Position numbers and translations under genes: made by a program
Part shown: positions 57,282-64,000 of the stretch, one piece after another
Layout: every line of letters begins with the position of its first letter
How positions within the stretch are numbered: the stretch's first letter is position 1
From: Paraliobacillus zengyii
Lineage (GTDB): Bacteria > Bacillota > Bacilli > Bacillales > Amphibacillaceae
Length of the DNA stretch: 64,000 bases
Assembly (NCBI RefSeq): GCF_003268595.1
Contig: NZ_CP029797.1
Location: forward strand, 2,501,501-2,565,500
Direction: 5' to 3'
The notes under the pieces: generated by a model
Databases searched by the model: none
Told to the model about the DNA's origin: nothing
What the model saw: the letters and a program-made list of their open reading frames with translations, nothing else

Positions 57282-57331
57282 TTTTACACACCTCCTTTTT
57301 ATGATTAACCTAATTTGAATTGTCTCAACTA

Positions 57332-57871
57332 TTAATACACATAAATATAATCAAAATGGATATTATTATTTTTGTTTGTAAAATCTAAGTCAATAAAAAC
57401 ATTAGCTTCATTACTGTCTTTTCCTAATTCAACAGTTGCGAACTCAAAGTTCTCAATTGGAAATTTATTCTTGAAATCCTCAGCTTTCTTAATTCCATTT
57501 CGAATTGCTTCTTCTTCATTTTCTTTGCTTGAAGGCACTGTATTGTAAAAGTGTTTTGTGATAATGAAGCTCTCAATTTCTTTTTCTTTCATCCTCTTTA
57601 ATTTCAATGTACTTTTATCATAAAGCTGGTATTTGTCGCAAATAACAGGTTTTATATATAATCGGAACGCAGCATACTGCATTATTTCGTCTTCGTCTTC
57701 TTCAAACAAACTTATGTATGACTTTGGGTTTTCTAGAATCGCACTTTCTATTCCGTCATATTCACTATGGGAAAATTGGTTTGGATAACTACCTCTTGGA
57801 GTAACAATTAGTAGTACATGTCTTTTTCCCTTACCTTCTAAACAATCGATGTATTTATTTATATCATTCAT
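57332..57871 (-). CDS. Unknown cytosolic protein of the island
   Basis: A protein of 179 residues, acidic, with no membrane segment. It starts with a Rossmann-like strand KRHVLLIVTPRGSYPNQ and ends in alternating strands. No family recognised. GAGGAGA precedes the ATG. Its start overlaps the end of a small frameshifted ORF, and it is probably cotranscribed with the 56850 gene. Confidence 0.7.
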   Translation of the reverse strand: MNDINKYIDCLEGKGKRHVLLIVTPRGSYPNQFSHSEYDGIESAILENPKSYISLFEEDEDEIMQYAAFRLYIKPVICDKYQLYDKSTLKLKRMKEKEIESFIITKHFYNTVPSSKENEEEAIRNGIKKAEDFKNKFPIENFEFATVELGKDSNEANVFIDLDFTNKNNNIHFDYIYVY

Positions 57872-57951
57872 TTTTACAAATCTCCTCTCCCATTTTACCT
57901 GGTAAAACTTCTCCTACCTCTTCAGCCTTTTTTTGGTTTTTGGTTTGGCAT
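57864..57951 (-). pseudogene. Small ORF broken by a one-base change in an A-run
   Basis: ATG 57951 has AAGGAG 7 nt upstream and reads MPNQKPKK before stopping at codon 10. Skipping one base in the A7 run gives a continuous frame, ...AEEVGEVLPGKMGEEICKNE, that ends overlapping the ATG of the next gene. This suggests a 28-residue peptide gene disrupted by one inserted base. It could be real decay, phase variation or a sequence error. Confidence 0.35.
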
Positions 57952-58088
57952 GTAACCACTCCTTAGTTACTGTATTCGACAAAAATTATGGAATTCCTGC
58001 CTTTAGGACTATAGAAAAACCACAGAATTTAATATGTGGCTCTTGATATATAATAAAATATAAGAATGATCAGATATTAATCTAATAC

Positions 58089-58117
58089 AGAAAAGCACCT
58101 ATACACAAGATAGGTGC
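58089..58117 (-). terminator. Terminator of the phage-type operon
   Basis: GCACCTAT pairs with ATAGGTGC, followed by TTTTC on the minus strand, 17 nt after the 58134 gene. It separates phage-type genes from cargo. Confidence 0.85.
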
Positions 58118-58133
58118 CCTTCTTAATAAATTA

Positions 58134-58448
58134 TCACTTAAAATGTCGTACTTTCTTAACATCCACACTCACACTCTGCAGCATTTGATTAACCATTACC
58201 AAGCTTGAAAGTGTTTCTTGGTACCATTGCTTTTTGTCTTCTTCAGACATTCTCTTCGGATTTTTTTCCACTTGCTTAGTAATTAATCCATCCACAGAGT
58301 TGTGTATTAAGTCTATCTGGTCCCCAATCTGATCTGCTATATCTAGTAATGGTGTGAATTTATTTTCTTTATAAAAATTGAGATTTTCTCTTTGAAGTTG
58401 CACATTTTCTTTATACATAACTAGATTTTCGTTTTTTGTTTCTGGCAT
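58134..58448 (-). CDS. Small helical protein, unknown
   Basis: A protein of 104 residues, predicted all-helical with a heptad-like start (VMYKENVQLQRENLNFYKEN) and a lysine-rich centre. No family recognised. A TAGGAGG site precedes the ATG, 12 nt after the protease gene. Position downstream of a ClpP-like protease would suit a scaffold- or capsid-related role, but this is a guess from order only. Confidence 0.7.
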   Translation of the reverse strand: MPETKNENLVMYKENVQLQRENLNFYKENKFTPLLDIADQIGDQIDLIHNSVDGLITKQVEKNPKRMSEEDKKQWYQETLSSLVMVNQMLQSVSVDVKKVRHFK

Positions 58449-58460
58449 TGTCTTTCCCTC

Positions 58461-59150
58461 CTATAAATACATGAATAATCTTGAAACATTTTTCTTTGAA
58501 TTCGTTTGATGATTGCTGTTAGATCTATTATTACTTTTCATATCACGATATTTCTCAATTACGCTATAAGGCAACAAGTTAGAAGTATATGAACTTGCAA
58601 CTAGGAATTCAGAGACGTTTTCTGAGGAAACTCCCATAATCTCATCAACAAACCTTTGTTGTAATGCACTTTTTGCTGATAGCCATGTTTCTTTATTCAT
58701 CAAATCCAGTATCTCTTTTTCTAATTTCCCTGTCTTTAATATATAAGCATTTGCAATACTTCGATTCATTTCTTTAAGAACATCAGATTCGTGTAGCATT
58801 TTGTTATAATCTCCTTGCGCAATACTACTTACATTGTGGATCATCATTTGGGCTGTTGGGACAATAATTACATGGTCACCAGACATAGCTATAACGGATG
58901 CAGCGCTTGCGGCCATGCCTGCTATTTTCACAGTTACTTTTCCTTTGTAATCTTTTAACAAGTAATAAATCTCACTTCCAGCATCTATGTGGCCACCACC
59001 ACTATTAATAACTACTTCGACCTGTTCTTGATTCTTTGGGAGCTTATCTGATATATCATTTGGACATGTAGATTCCATGTCATAGAAGTCATAAACTTCT
59101 TTAAAATCGTTGCCAATTATGGCACCTCTCACATTAATTTTTACTGTCAT
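58461..59150 (-). CDS. ClpP-like phage head maturation protease
   Basis: A protein of 229 residues of the ClpP/crotonase serine protease fold. The oxyanion segment VVINSGGGHIDAGSEIYYLL, the nucleophile in GMAASAASVIAMSGD (Ser82 by alignment), His105 in QMMIHN and the later DLMNKETWLSA match phage prohead proteases. The start is ATG 59150 about 10 nt after AAGGA; an earlier GTG is only one base from that site. No portal or capsid gene adjoins it, which is unusual for this family. Confidence 0.88.
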   Translation of the reverse strand: MTVKINVRGAIIGNDFKEVYDFYDMESTCPNDISDKLPKNQEQVEVVINSGGGHIDAGSEIYYLLKDYKGKVTVKIAGMAASAASVIAMSGDHVIIVPTAQMMIHNVSSIAQGDYNKMLHESDVLKEMNRSIANAYILKTGKLEKEILDLMNKETWLSAKSALQQRFVDEIMGVSSENVSEFLVASSYTSNLLPYSVIEKYRDMKSNNRSNSNHQTNSKKNVSRLFMYL

Positions 59151-59163
59151 TATTTTCACGTCC

Positions 59164-59763
59164 TTATTTCAATGTTGTTTTTATTTGATTAATCAGTGTC
59201 TTTACTTGACTAGAAAGCTTAAAATCTCCACTACGAAAGACATTAACAGGGGGTCTTAAAGTCGACCCGTCATATCGAGAACTACTTATTGGTAATTCAA
59301 TAAAACTTCTTCTTCTTCCAATGACTTTATTTTTAAGCATGTGAAAGCTAAGCTCTAACCTTTCAATTTCTTGCATTTCAGCTACAATTGGATCTAATTC
59401 CTTTGCGAGTTTTTGTAGTTTTACTTTCAATTCCTTATCCAGACTTTTATACCTATCATAATGTGGTTTAAACTCCTTATTATATATCTCAGGAAGTTTT
59501 TGTAATTCGTCCTCTGTGAATTTTTTTGCACGTTTTGGTTGTACCCGCATTTCTATATCCAGTTCTGTTAGTTGGTATTTGTAATTTTCGATACTCTTCA
59601 AAACACTGGTATGATCCTCTGCTGATTCACAATGAGGTAGCTGTTCTTCTGCTTTTTCAATCTTTCTTTTAATGTCGGTACTCTTTGCGGTTATTCGATT
59701 TCTATCAAACACTTCATCTGCTTTCTTGTGTATAGCTAAAGATTCTGGTAATAATTTTTCCAT
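59164..59763 (-). CDS. Coiled-coil protein, unknown
   Basis: A protein of 199 residues, strongly helical and basic, with coiled coils at about 25–75 and 85–140; the C-terminal 55 residues are basic and less ordered (IGRRRSFIELPISSSRYDG). No family recognised. AAAGGAGA precedes the ATG and 13 nt separate it from the protease gene. It could be a scaffold-like or DNA-binding packaging protein, by position only. Confidence 0.72.
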   Translation of the reverse strand: MEKLLPESLAIHKKADEVFDRNRITAKSTDIKRKIEKAEEQLPHCESAEDHTSVLKSIENYKYQLTELDIEMRVQPKRAKKFTEDELQKLPEIYNKEFKPHYDRYKSLDKELKVKLQKLAKELDPIVAEMQEIERLELSFHMLKNKVIGRRRSFIELPISSSRYDGSTLRPPVNVFRSGDFKLSSQVKTLINQIKTTLK

Positions 59764-59818
59764 TTTTCATTCTCCTTTTTTTATATAAAATATAACGTAT
59801 TTCTGCATTGCTTAGCTT

Positions 59819-59920
59819 GGGGGAGGGAGGGGGTAATATATTTCGATACATCTGCTGAATTGCCCCCCCTTAACCGGTGCCCCCTGATGAAATAAATCGC
59901 AAAAATATTTAGGCGGGGGG
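59819..59920. other. G/C-run segment, candidate packaging (cos) or regulatory site
   Basis: In a very AT-rich setting there are runs GGGGGAGGGAGGGGG (59819–59833), CCCCCCC (59863–59869), CCCCC (59880–59884) and GGGGGG (59915–59920). GGGGGTAAT can pair with ATTGCCCCC, and CCCCC with GGGGGG. The position, after regulator-like genes and before morphogenesis-type genes, is where cos sites lie in many Gram-positive phages. Function is inference. Confidence 0.4.
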
Positions 59921-59940
59921 TGTTATATCTTTATTTCTAA

Positions 59941-60381
59941 CTAGCACATCCATGAAAACAGTTCATTTTTCTCTTGTTCTGGTGACTCATTAAATTCTTT
60001 AAGAAGTCGGTTCACCTCCTTAAGAGATAATGTTTCAGCTGGCACTGACTGTATGCCCATAGCCTTATTAAATTGTTCTTTGTACTTCTCTTTAGCTTCA
60101 TTCAAGAATGCTTGGAAATCTGATTCGTAAATGATTCTTATCTCCCTATACTCTTTTAACGTTATACCGCGCTCTCTGGCTAGCACACTATCATTTATAG
60201 GTAAGCCATCAAACACACGATATTTTTCAGCTAGTAGCTTTCTCTGTGACTCTGTTAGTTGCTTCAAAGCTGTATATAGTATTTTAATATTTACTTTTTC
60301 TACATCTGTTAAATAATTTATATTTTGATCAAAGTATGGCCACTTTCTTAAAAAGAACTTTGCTTGTTGGTTTCTAGCCAT
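59941..60381 (-). CDS. Sigma-like/ArpU-type regulator, putative
   Basis: A protein of 146 residues. The centre LTESQRKLLAEKYRVFDGLPINDSVLARERGITLKEYREI resembles a sigma-70 region 4 or ArpU-type helix-turn-helix, as in late-gene regulators of Gram-positive phages. It begins 2 nt before the end of the preceding gene, with GAGGTG upstream. It likely controls the leftward genes. Confidence 0.65.
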   Translation of the reverse strand: MARNQQAKFFLRKWPYFDQNINYLTDVEKVNIKILYTALKQLTESQRKLLAEKYRVFDGLPINDSVLARERGITLKEYREIRIIYESDFQAFLNEAKEKYKEQFNKAMGIQSVPAETLSLKEVNRLLKEFNESPEQEKNELFSWMC

Positions 60382-60383
60382 TA

Positions 60384-60887
60384 TTACACCTCTATCATGT
60401 CAAGTATGTTATTGAAATCCTCCTCTAAGACTTCGTTATCTAATTCAAGAAAATCACTTAAATCAGGCGCAATGCCACGCATATAATTCATTGCTTCTTC
60501 AATTTCATGTAGCTCGTCATAAAACTCCAATTCTATTTTTGTTAACGAATCCTCAATTTTATGATTCGTGTATTTGTTTAACAAGAATTGCTTGTTATCT
60601 GGATCCAGCATGTGAAGATAGTCATTTACATAACGCTGCTTTAGTCGTAGTCCTTCTATTCGATTCTCATAATAAGTAATCAGATCTAGATGATTAATTA
60701 CTTCTTTTTCTACCTTAAATCCTCTTGAGAAAAGGCCTAATTCTGTCCAGCGAATGCCACTGGTCATGGTCTGATCATAGAAATGTATTTTTATAATCTT
60801 TATTTGGTCCTTAAATCTCCTTATCTCGCAATCAAGGTTTAAATAGAACCATATTTTCTTTTGTTGTTCTAGAATATTACCTTCCAC
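60384..60887 (-). CDS. Phage regulator-like helical protein, unknown
   Basis: A protein of 167 residues, helical, with the segment YYENRIEGLRLKQRYVNDYLHML resembling phage proteins that precede late regulators. Its C-terminus is highly acidic. I prefer the GTG at 60887 (EGNILEQQ), 9 nt after GGCAGGTG; the GTG four codons upstream lies within that site. It is immediately followed by the sigma-like gene, so they form a unit. Confidence 0.62.
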   Translation of the reverse strand: MEGNILEQQKKIWFYLNLDCEIRRFKDQIKIIKIHFYDQTMTSGIRWTELGLFSRGFKVEKEVINHLDLITYYENRIEGLRLKQRYVNDYLHMLDPDNKQFLLNKYTNHKIEDSLTKIELEFYDELHEIEEAMNYMRGIAPDLSDFLELDNEVLEEDFNNILDMIEV

Positions 60888-61026
60888 ATTTGATAACACC
60901 TGCCTTGATATAAACTAGACTGTCAATCTCTGTTTATTATATTTTTTTGATTAAGCTTGCCGATATAGTATCTCGTTCTGTTTTTTTCTTACTTTGGATA
61001 TTTCCTCAAATTACTCACCCTCTTTC

Positions 61027-61251
61027 TTAAATTTCTCTAAACTGAAATTCATTCTTTTCTCCATTTGTATAATGATCATATCTAACTACATAACAATGGA
61101 TAATTATATTTGTTCTATAAGTGTGATAAGTTATATCACGTACTGATTTCCCTACTTTATCGCAATGCTGCAAGAATTCATTCAGTTCATCAGTGGCTTC
61201 CTCTGAGGTACTTGCTTTGATATGTTTAAATCTAAAACCGTCTATGTTCAT
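61027..61251 (-). CDS. Small protein, possibly Cse60-like
   Basis: A protein of 74 residues: EATDELNEFLQHC followed by VRDITYHTY and IIIHCYVVRYDH gives a helix then two strands, a layout like the small Cse60/phage proteins of Bacillus. Confidence in this match is low. AAAGGAGA precedes the ATG, which overlaps the stop of an upstream small ORF (TAATG). Confidence 0.6.
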   Translation of the reverse strand: MNIDGFRFKHIKASTSEEATDELNEFLQHCDKVGKSVRDITYHTYRTNIIIHCYVVRYDHYTNGEKNEFQFREI

Positions 61252-61373
61252 TATTGGAACTCTCCTTTTTCATTTTGTTTAGTCGATTGTTCTATCACAC
61301 TCTTGTTAATCGCCTCTTGTTGATTAAATGTAATTTGTAATCCTTGATGTAATTCGGAAATCCCTTGAAACAT
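61251..61373 (-). CDS. Small ORF upstream of the Cse60-like gene
   Basis: From ATG 61373 it encodes about 40 residues (FQGISELHQGLQITFNQQEAI...), ending in an overlap with the next ATG. The open frame continues upstream to about 61430. There an ATA codon at 61425–61427 follows AGAGG, giving 58 residues beginning EESLKNNVISNGNLQ. The true start is uncertain: it could be ATG 61373 without a good ribosome binding site or a non-standard ATA. Confidence 0.4.
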   Translation of the reverse strand: MFQGISELHQGLQITFNQQEAINKSVIEQSTKQNEKGEFQ

Positions 61374-61560
61374 AAGGGACTGGAGATTTCCATTACTTAT
61401 TACATTATTTTTTAAACTTTCCTCTATATGCTTCTAACCTCTATGCTTATTCCATTTTCTAAAACTTTTAAAAAAAGTGTAATATGTAATAATTGAGCCT
61501 GTAACCATTGGGGCTCTAAGGTTATATAGCATTACACTTTTCATTACATATTACATTTTT
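61320..61560. repeat. Palindrome-rich TGTAAT/ATTACA cluster, candidate origin or operator
   Basis: TGTAATATGTAAT (61478–61490) and ATTACATATTACA (61543–61555) form a perfect 13-bp inverted repeat. AAAAGTGTAAT (61473–61483) and ATTACACTTTT (61531–61541) form a second. Between them GAGCC and GGCTC form a hairpin. More TGTAAT or ATTACA hexamers occur at 61329–61355 and 61392–61406. It directly follows the primase-helicase stop. Confidence 0.55.
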
Positions 61561-61562
61561 GA

Positions 61563-63725
61563 TTACTTTCTCATAAACCCTCTTTGAGTCTTACCATCAA
61601 TGAAAACGGGTTTCTTTTCCCAACCAACCTTATTATCCATGTAAAGATTTATTTTCTTCATTTGTGATTTTGAATTTCTGTCATTAGCTTCTACTTCAAG
61701 AATATAAGCAACCTCTTTTGCTGTTGTTTTATGAATTTTTCTTATTCCTTCAGTTGTTCCATTTCGTTGGAGTCTACCAAAGTACCATCTTTTGTATGAC
61801 ATTGATTTTGTATCCCAATTATCAGGAACTTTCATGTCTAAATAATCATCAATATTTATAAATAGAAGATTTTCCTCAGTTGCTTGATTTCTGTAGTGTT
61901 CAGCTAACTCTTCATCTAACTCATTGTCTAGATAGAGCGTTTCGCCATTCTTGTATATTTCATAAGATTCAGCCCATATTTGTTGAACTGTTTGCTTATC
62001 TAGGGAAAACACATCTTTGATCGCTTTATTTTTTAAAATGATTGGGAAAAACCGTCTATTACCTGTTAAATCATTCAAAAATTGTTCTGAGTTAGTAGTT
62101 CCAATAAATACAGATGTACGATGATATTTCTGTGTGATTTTGCCATAAGGTAAACGAATTTTATCAAACTTAGCACTAATAAATGATTTTACTTTTTCCG
62201 TGTTAGTGCTGTTCAAACTAGATAACTCTCCTAGTTCAATAATCCATGACCCAATCAATAACTGGTAATCATCTTTCGTATTACCTAATGACGCTAAAGT
62301 ATCAACGAAAAACTCACCGCCTAATTTGTTGGCAAGTGTACTTTTTCCTGCCCCCTGCTTACCTTGCACGATTGGAACAATCTCCATTTTTATACCCGGT
62401 TCGTAAATTCTAGCTATTGCTCCAGCAAGCCATTTTCTCGCTACTGATCGGGCATAAGAGTTGTCCTCTGCTCCTAAATAATCTATGAATAGCGTTTCGG
62501 CTCTTGGTGCCCTATCCCATTTTTTACTTTCTATGATTTTCTTTACTGGGTGATAAGAATTTATTTCTCTAGCAATAGAGGAGACCATTCCTATTACGTC
62601 GTCTTTTGTGAAAGTGATATAATAATTAGTATCCACATTTAACCTAAGATCTGTGATAAAATCATCCGTGATGGGATTGCCGTTAATTGTTACTTCTTGC
62701 GTAAATTCATTGAAACCAATTCCTTTTAAAAGAGGTTCAAAAAGTAATATTTCTCTTAAATTAGAAAGAAGTTTCTTAACCGTGTCTTTTTCTGTTAATA
62801 CTAAATTGGGCTGTTCATGTTTTCCTTTCACATTCAATTGAAATTTTTGCTTTTGTTGATATGTTGCACGTAATCCGTCAATAGCCTTTTGAATTGTCCA
62901 TGTTTTATAATCCTGCCTATCCCACTTCTCACGATATAACCCACTAGCTGTAAAGATACGATCTACCTGTTCTTGGTCTTGCGTATAAAATGCAATGTAA
63001 TTACACAACGCTTGATCTGCTTCACTTTGGCTGCCATATGTGGAATAATCACCTGTGTACAGCTTTTTAAATTTCTGTCCATTTTTTGCCTTCAATGCTA
63101 TGTTTATTACCTCGTCATCTGATAATGGAGGGCTGCTCAAATTTGAGTTGACCTCTGTGGCTCCCCCTTCTGGAGAATCACCATCACCCTTATTAGCAAA
63201 GTAACTATCATAAATGTAATTCAACGTGTCTTGTCGTTCATGTATTTCTAATGGCATTCCATCTAATGAATTACCCGTCATCACAATGAACCGTTTGTTA
63301 TCATATATTTCAATGCCCTTATTGGCGTTTTTAGATCGTGTACCTGGTTTCTTTGCCTTAATAAATATGTGAAGCCCATTGCCGCTCTGGCTGTATTCTG
63401 TGTAGCTTTCTAATGTATTTACTATGGATTGCGCTTCTGATTCTATATCTCCATCCTTTATACAATCATCTAAATCAATAACGGTGTAAGGGTCATCTTC
63501 TGTTAAAACGTATCCAACACCACTATATTTGTATTCGTTCTCCCAAGCAGATAAATAACTTGTCCATGTTTCTGGGTTAGTTGCATTTGCCTTCTGTCCA
63601 TTGATCTGGTATGGTATTTTAGTTGGTTTCTTCTGTCCTCTGATATATTCTAATTTCCACATAACCCATTGGTTACGATTAATTAATTCATCTGGTATTT
63701 TTACGTTCTCTATGGTGTTTTGCAA
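61563..63725 (-). CDS. PrimPol–SF3 helicase replication protein (NrS-1/VirE-like)
   Basis: A protein of 720 residues. N-terminal primase-polymerase region: TVIDLDDC with acidic residues 84–87, SGNGLHIFIKA near 114–124 and YDNKRFIVMTG near 141–151. The middle segment GSQSEADQALCNYIAFYT and SGLYREKW is typical of phage NrS-1-type primases. The C-terminal helicase has Walker A GKQGAGKST (455–463), Walker B-like IIELGELS and VFIGTTN. The start is TTG, 9 nt after GGAGG. It would replicate the element autonomously after excision. Confidence 0.9.
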   Translation of the reverse strand: MQNTIENVKIPDELINRNQWVMWKLEYIRGQKKPTKIPYQINGQKANATNPETWTSYLSAWENEYKYSGVGYVLTEDDPYTVIDLDDCIKDGDIESEAQSIVNTLESYTEYSQSGNGLHIFIKAKKPGTRSKNANKGIEIYDNKRFIVMTGNSLDGMPLEIHERQDTLNYIYDSYFANKGDGDSPEGGATEVNSNLSSPPLSDDEVINIALKAKNGQKFKKLYTGDYSTYGSQSEADQALCNYIAFYTQDQEQVDRIFTASGLYREKWDRQDYKTWTIQKAIDGLRATYQQKQKFQLNVKGKHEQPNLVLTEKDTVKKLLSNLREILLFEPLLKGIGFNEFTQEVTINGNPITDDFITDLRLNVDTNYYITFTKDDVIGMVSSIAREINSYHPVKKIIESKKWDRAPRAETLFIDYLGAEDNSYARSVARKWLAGAIARIYEPGIKMEIVPIVQGKQGAGKSTLANKLGGEFFVDTLASLGNTKDDYQLLIGSWIIELGELSSLNSTNTEKVKSFISAKFDKIRLPYGKITQKYHRTSVFIGTTNSEQFLNDLTGNRRFFPIILKNKAIKDVFSLDKQTVQQIWAESYEIYKNGETLYLDNELDEELAEHYRNQATEENLLFINIDDYLDMKVPDNWDTKSMSYKRWYFGRLQRNGTTEGIRKIHKTTAKEVAYILEVEANDRNSKSQMKKINLYMDNKVGWEKKPVFIDGKTQRGFMRK

Positions 63726-63770
63726 AAAGCTCCACCTCCCTTCTTGTTTCAGTTATAACTATTTGATATA

Positions 63771-63839
63771 CTATAAACAACTAAATATTTTCTCGTGTAT
63801 GAATTGCCGTTCATACATTTTTTTATGCTTTTTTTTCAT
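63771..63839 (-). CDS. Tiny basic peptide ORF
   Basis: A peptide of 22 residues starting MKKKHKKMYERQ, rich in lysine. Its ATG overlaps the stop of the upstream small ORF (TGATG), and GGGAG lies upstream. Too short to assign; reported because of the coupling. Confidence 0.35.
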   Translation of the reverse strand: MKKKHKKMYERQFIHEKIFSCL

Positions 63840-63970
63840 CACAACCGCTCCCACAAAATCAAGATGTTCACAAGCAAAATTACGATCACTGGTCCATAAA
63901 AGAACAAGTATTCTAAATGAAAATGTTCATCTTTAAAGAAAAAGTCATTAATATTGTTTAATAGTTTCAT
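63839..63970 (-). CDS. Small single-pass membrane protein
   Basis: A peptide of 43 residues: an N-terminal polar part MKLLNNINDFFFKDEHFHLE, then one membrane helix (about 22–40, LFFYGPVIVILLVNILIL), then WERL. AGGGGTG lies 6 nt before the ATG. It may be a phage-type regulatory or exclusion peptide; no family recognised. Confidence 0.5.
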   Translation of the reverse strand: MKLLNNINDFFFKDEHFHLEYLFFYGPVIVILLVNILILWERL

Positions 63971-64000
63971 CTTCTGCACCCCTATCATTATCAAATAATT

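Larger units (their letters stand above)
50950..64000 (-). mobile_element. Phage satellite-like (PICI-like) or reduced prophage island, partial
   Basis: The left boundary is approximate, set after the rpsD terminator where synteny ends; the right boundary lies beyond the window. All genes are on the minus strand. Phage-type content: PrimPol/SF3 primase-helicase, two regulator-like proteins, a ClpP-like protease. Missing are terminase, portal, capsid, tail and lysis genes. Cargo genes with their own terminators fill the left part. The base composition is visibly more AT-rich. No integrase or attachment site was identified, so satellite versus decayed prophage is open. Confidence 0.65.

Noticed and set aside
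59819..59833. Four-tract G-quadruplex in GGGGGAGGGAGGGGG
   Set aside because: Only three separate G tracts are present; a hairpin with the nearby C-runs is a simpler reading.

Overview
The window is a low-GC, gene-dense chromosome segment from an endospore-forming Bacillaceae bacterium. Gene content and order follow the Bacillus subtilis dnaB–polA–citZ–dnaE–ackA–ezrA–rpsD region. Sporulation genes are frequent (ytaF, ytvI, ytrH, ytrI, ytfJ, an alpha/beta SASP gene). Protein style and divergence suggest a relative of Oceanobacillus, Gracilibacillus or Virgibacillus, but I cannot name a species from sequence alone.

Layout. 1–9027: on the minus strand, a housekeeping block of dnaB (start only), nrdR, a small conserved gene, speD with a long structured leader, coaE, ytaF, mutM, polA and phoPR. 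9028–9888: no gene; it holds a roughly 430-bp MITE-like repeat where B. subtilis has mdh. 9889–24177: central metabolism and lipid synthesis (icd, citZ, pyk, pfkA, accDA), dnaE and sporulation membrane genes. 24250–29478: nrnA, ytoI, ytpI, one IS1182-family element whose transposase carries an in-frame stop, and ytkL. 29684–30174: a second copy of the MITE-like repeat. 30274–34307: an envelope-stress-type cluster (DUF4178, PspA, DUF4247 lipoprotein, DUF350, membrane-fused aminopropyltransferase). 34578–50778: SDR, USP, ackA, ytxK, ytfJ/ytfI, nadK, ytcJ, SASP, thiI–nifZ, ezrA, a GAF protein, dgcP, and rpsD with its promoter and leader.

From about 50,950 to the window end the content changes: AT-richer genes of unknown function, several separately terminated units, and phage-type genes. 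Read leftwards on the minus strand, the order is two tiny ORFs, a PrimPol/SF3 primase-helicase, a palindrome-rich segment, small genes, two regulator-like genes, a G/C-run segment, a coiled-coil protein, a ClpP-like protease, then cargo. No terminase, portal, capsid, tail or lysis gene is visible. I interpret this as one end of a phage satellite (PICI-like) or strongly reduced prophage inserted downstream of rpsD. Its other end, including any integrase, lies outside the window. The cargo includes a NdpA-like/membrane protein pair and a DUF4062/four-TM pair, both candidates for uncharacterised defence or conflict systems.

Links between genes: SpeD makes decarboxylated SAM, the donor for the aminopropyltransferase of the PspA cluster. 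PfkA, Pyk, CitZ, Icd, AccDA and AckA cover glycolysis, the TCA entry, fatty-acid initiation and acetate overflow. NifZ supplies persulfide sulfur to ThiI. PolA, MutM and DnaE serve replication and repair. The most interesting unexplained signals are the paired MITE-like elements with covarying stems, the speD leader containing an anti-Shine–Dalgarno run, and the satellite-like island.
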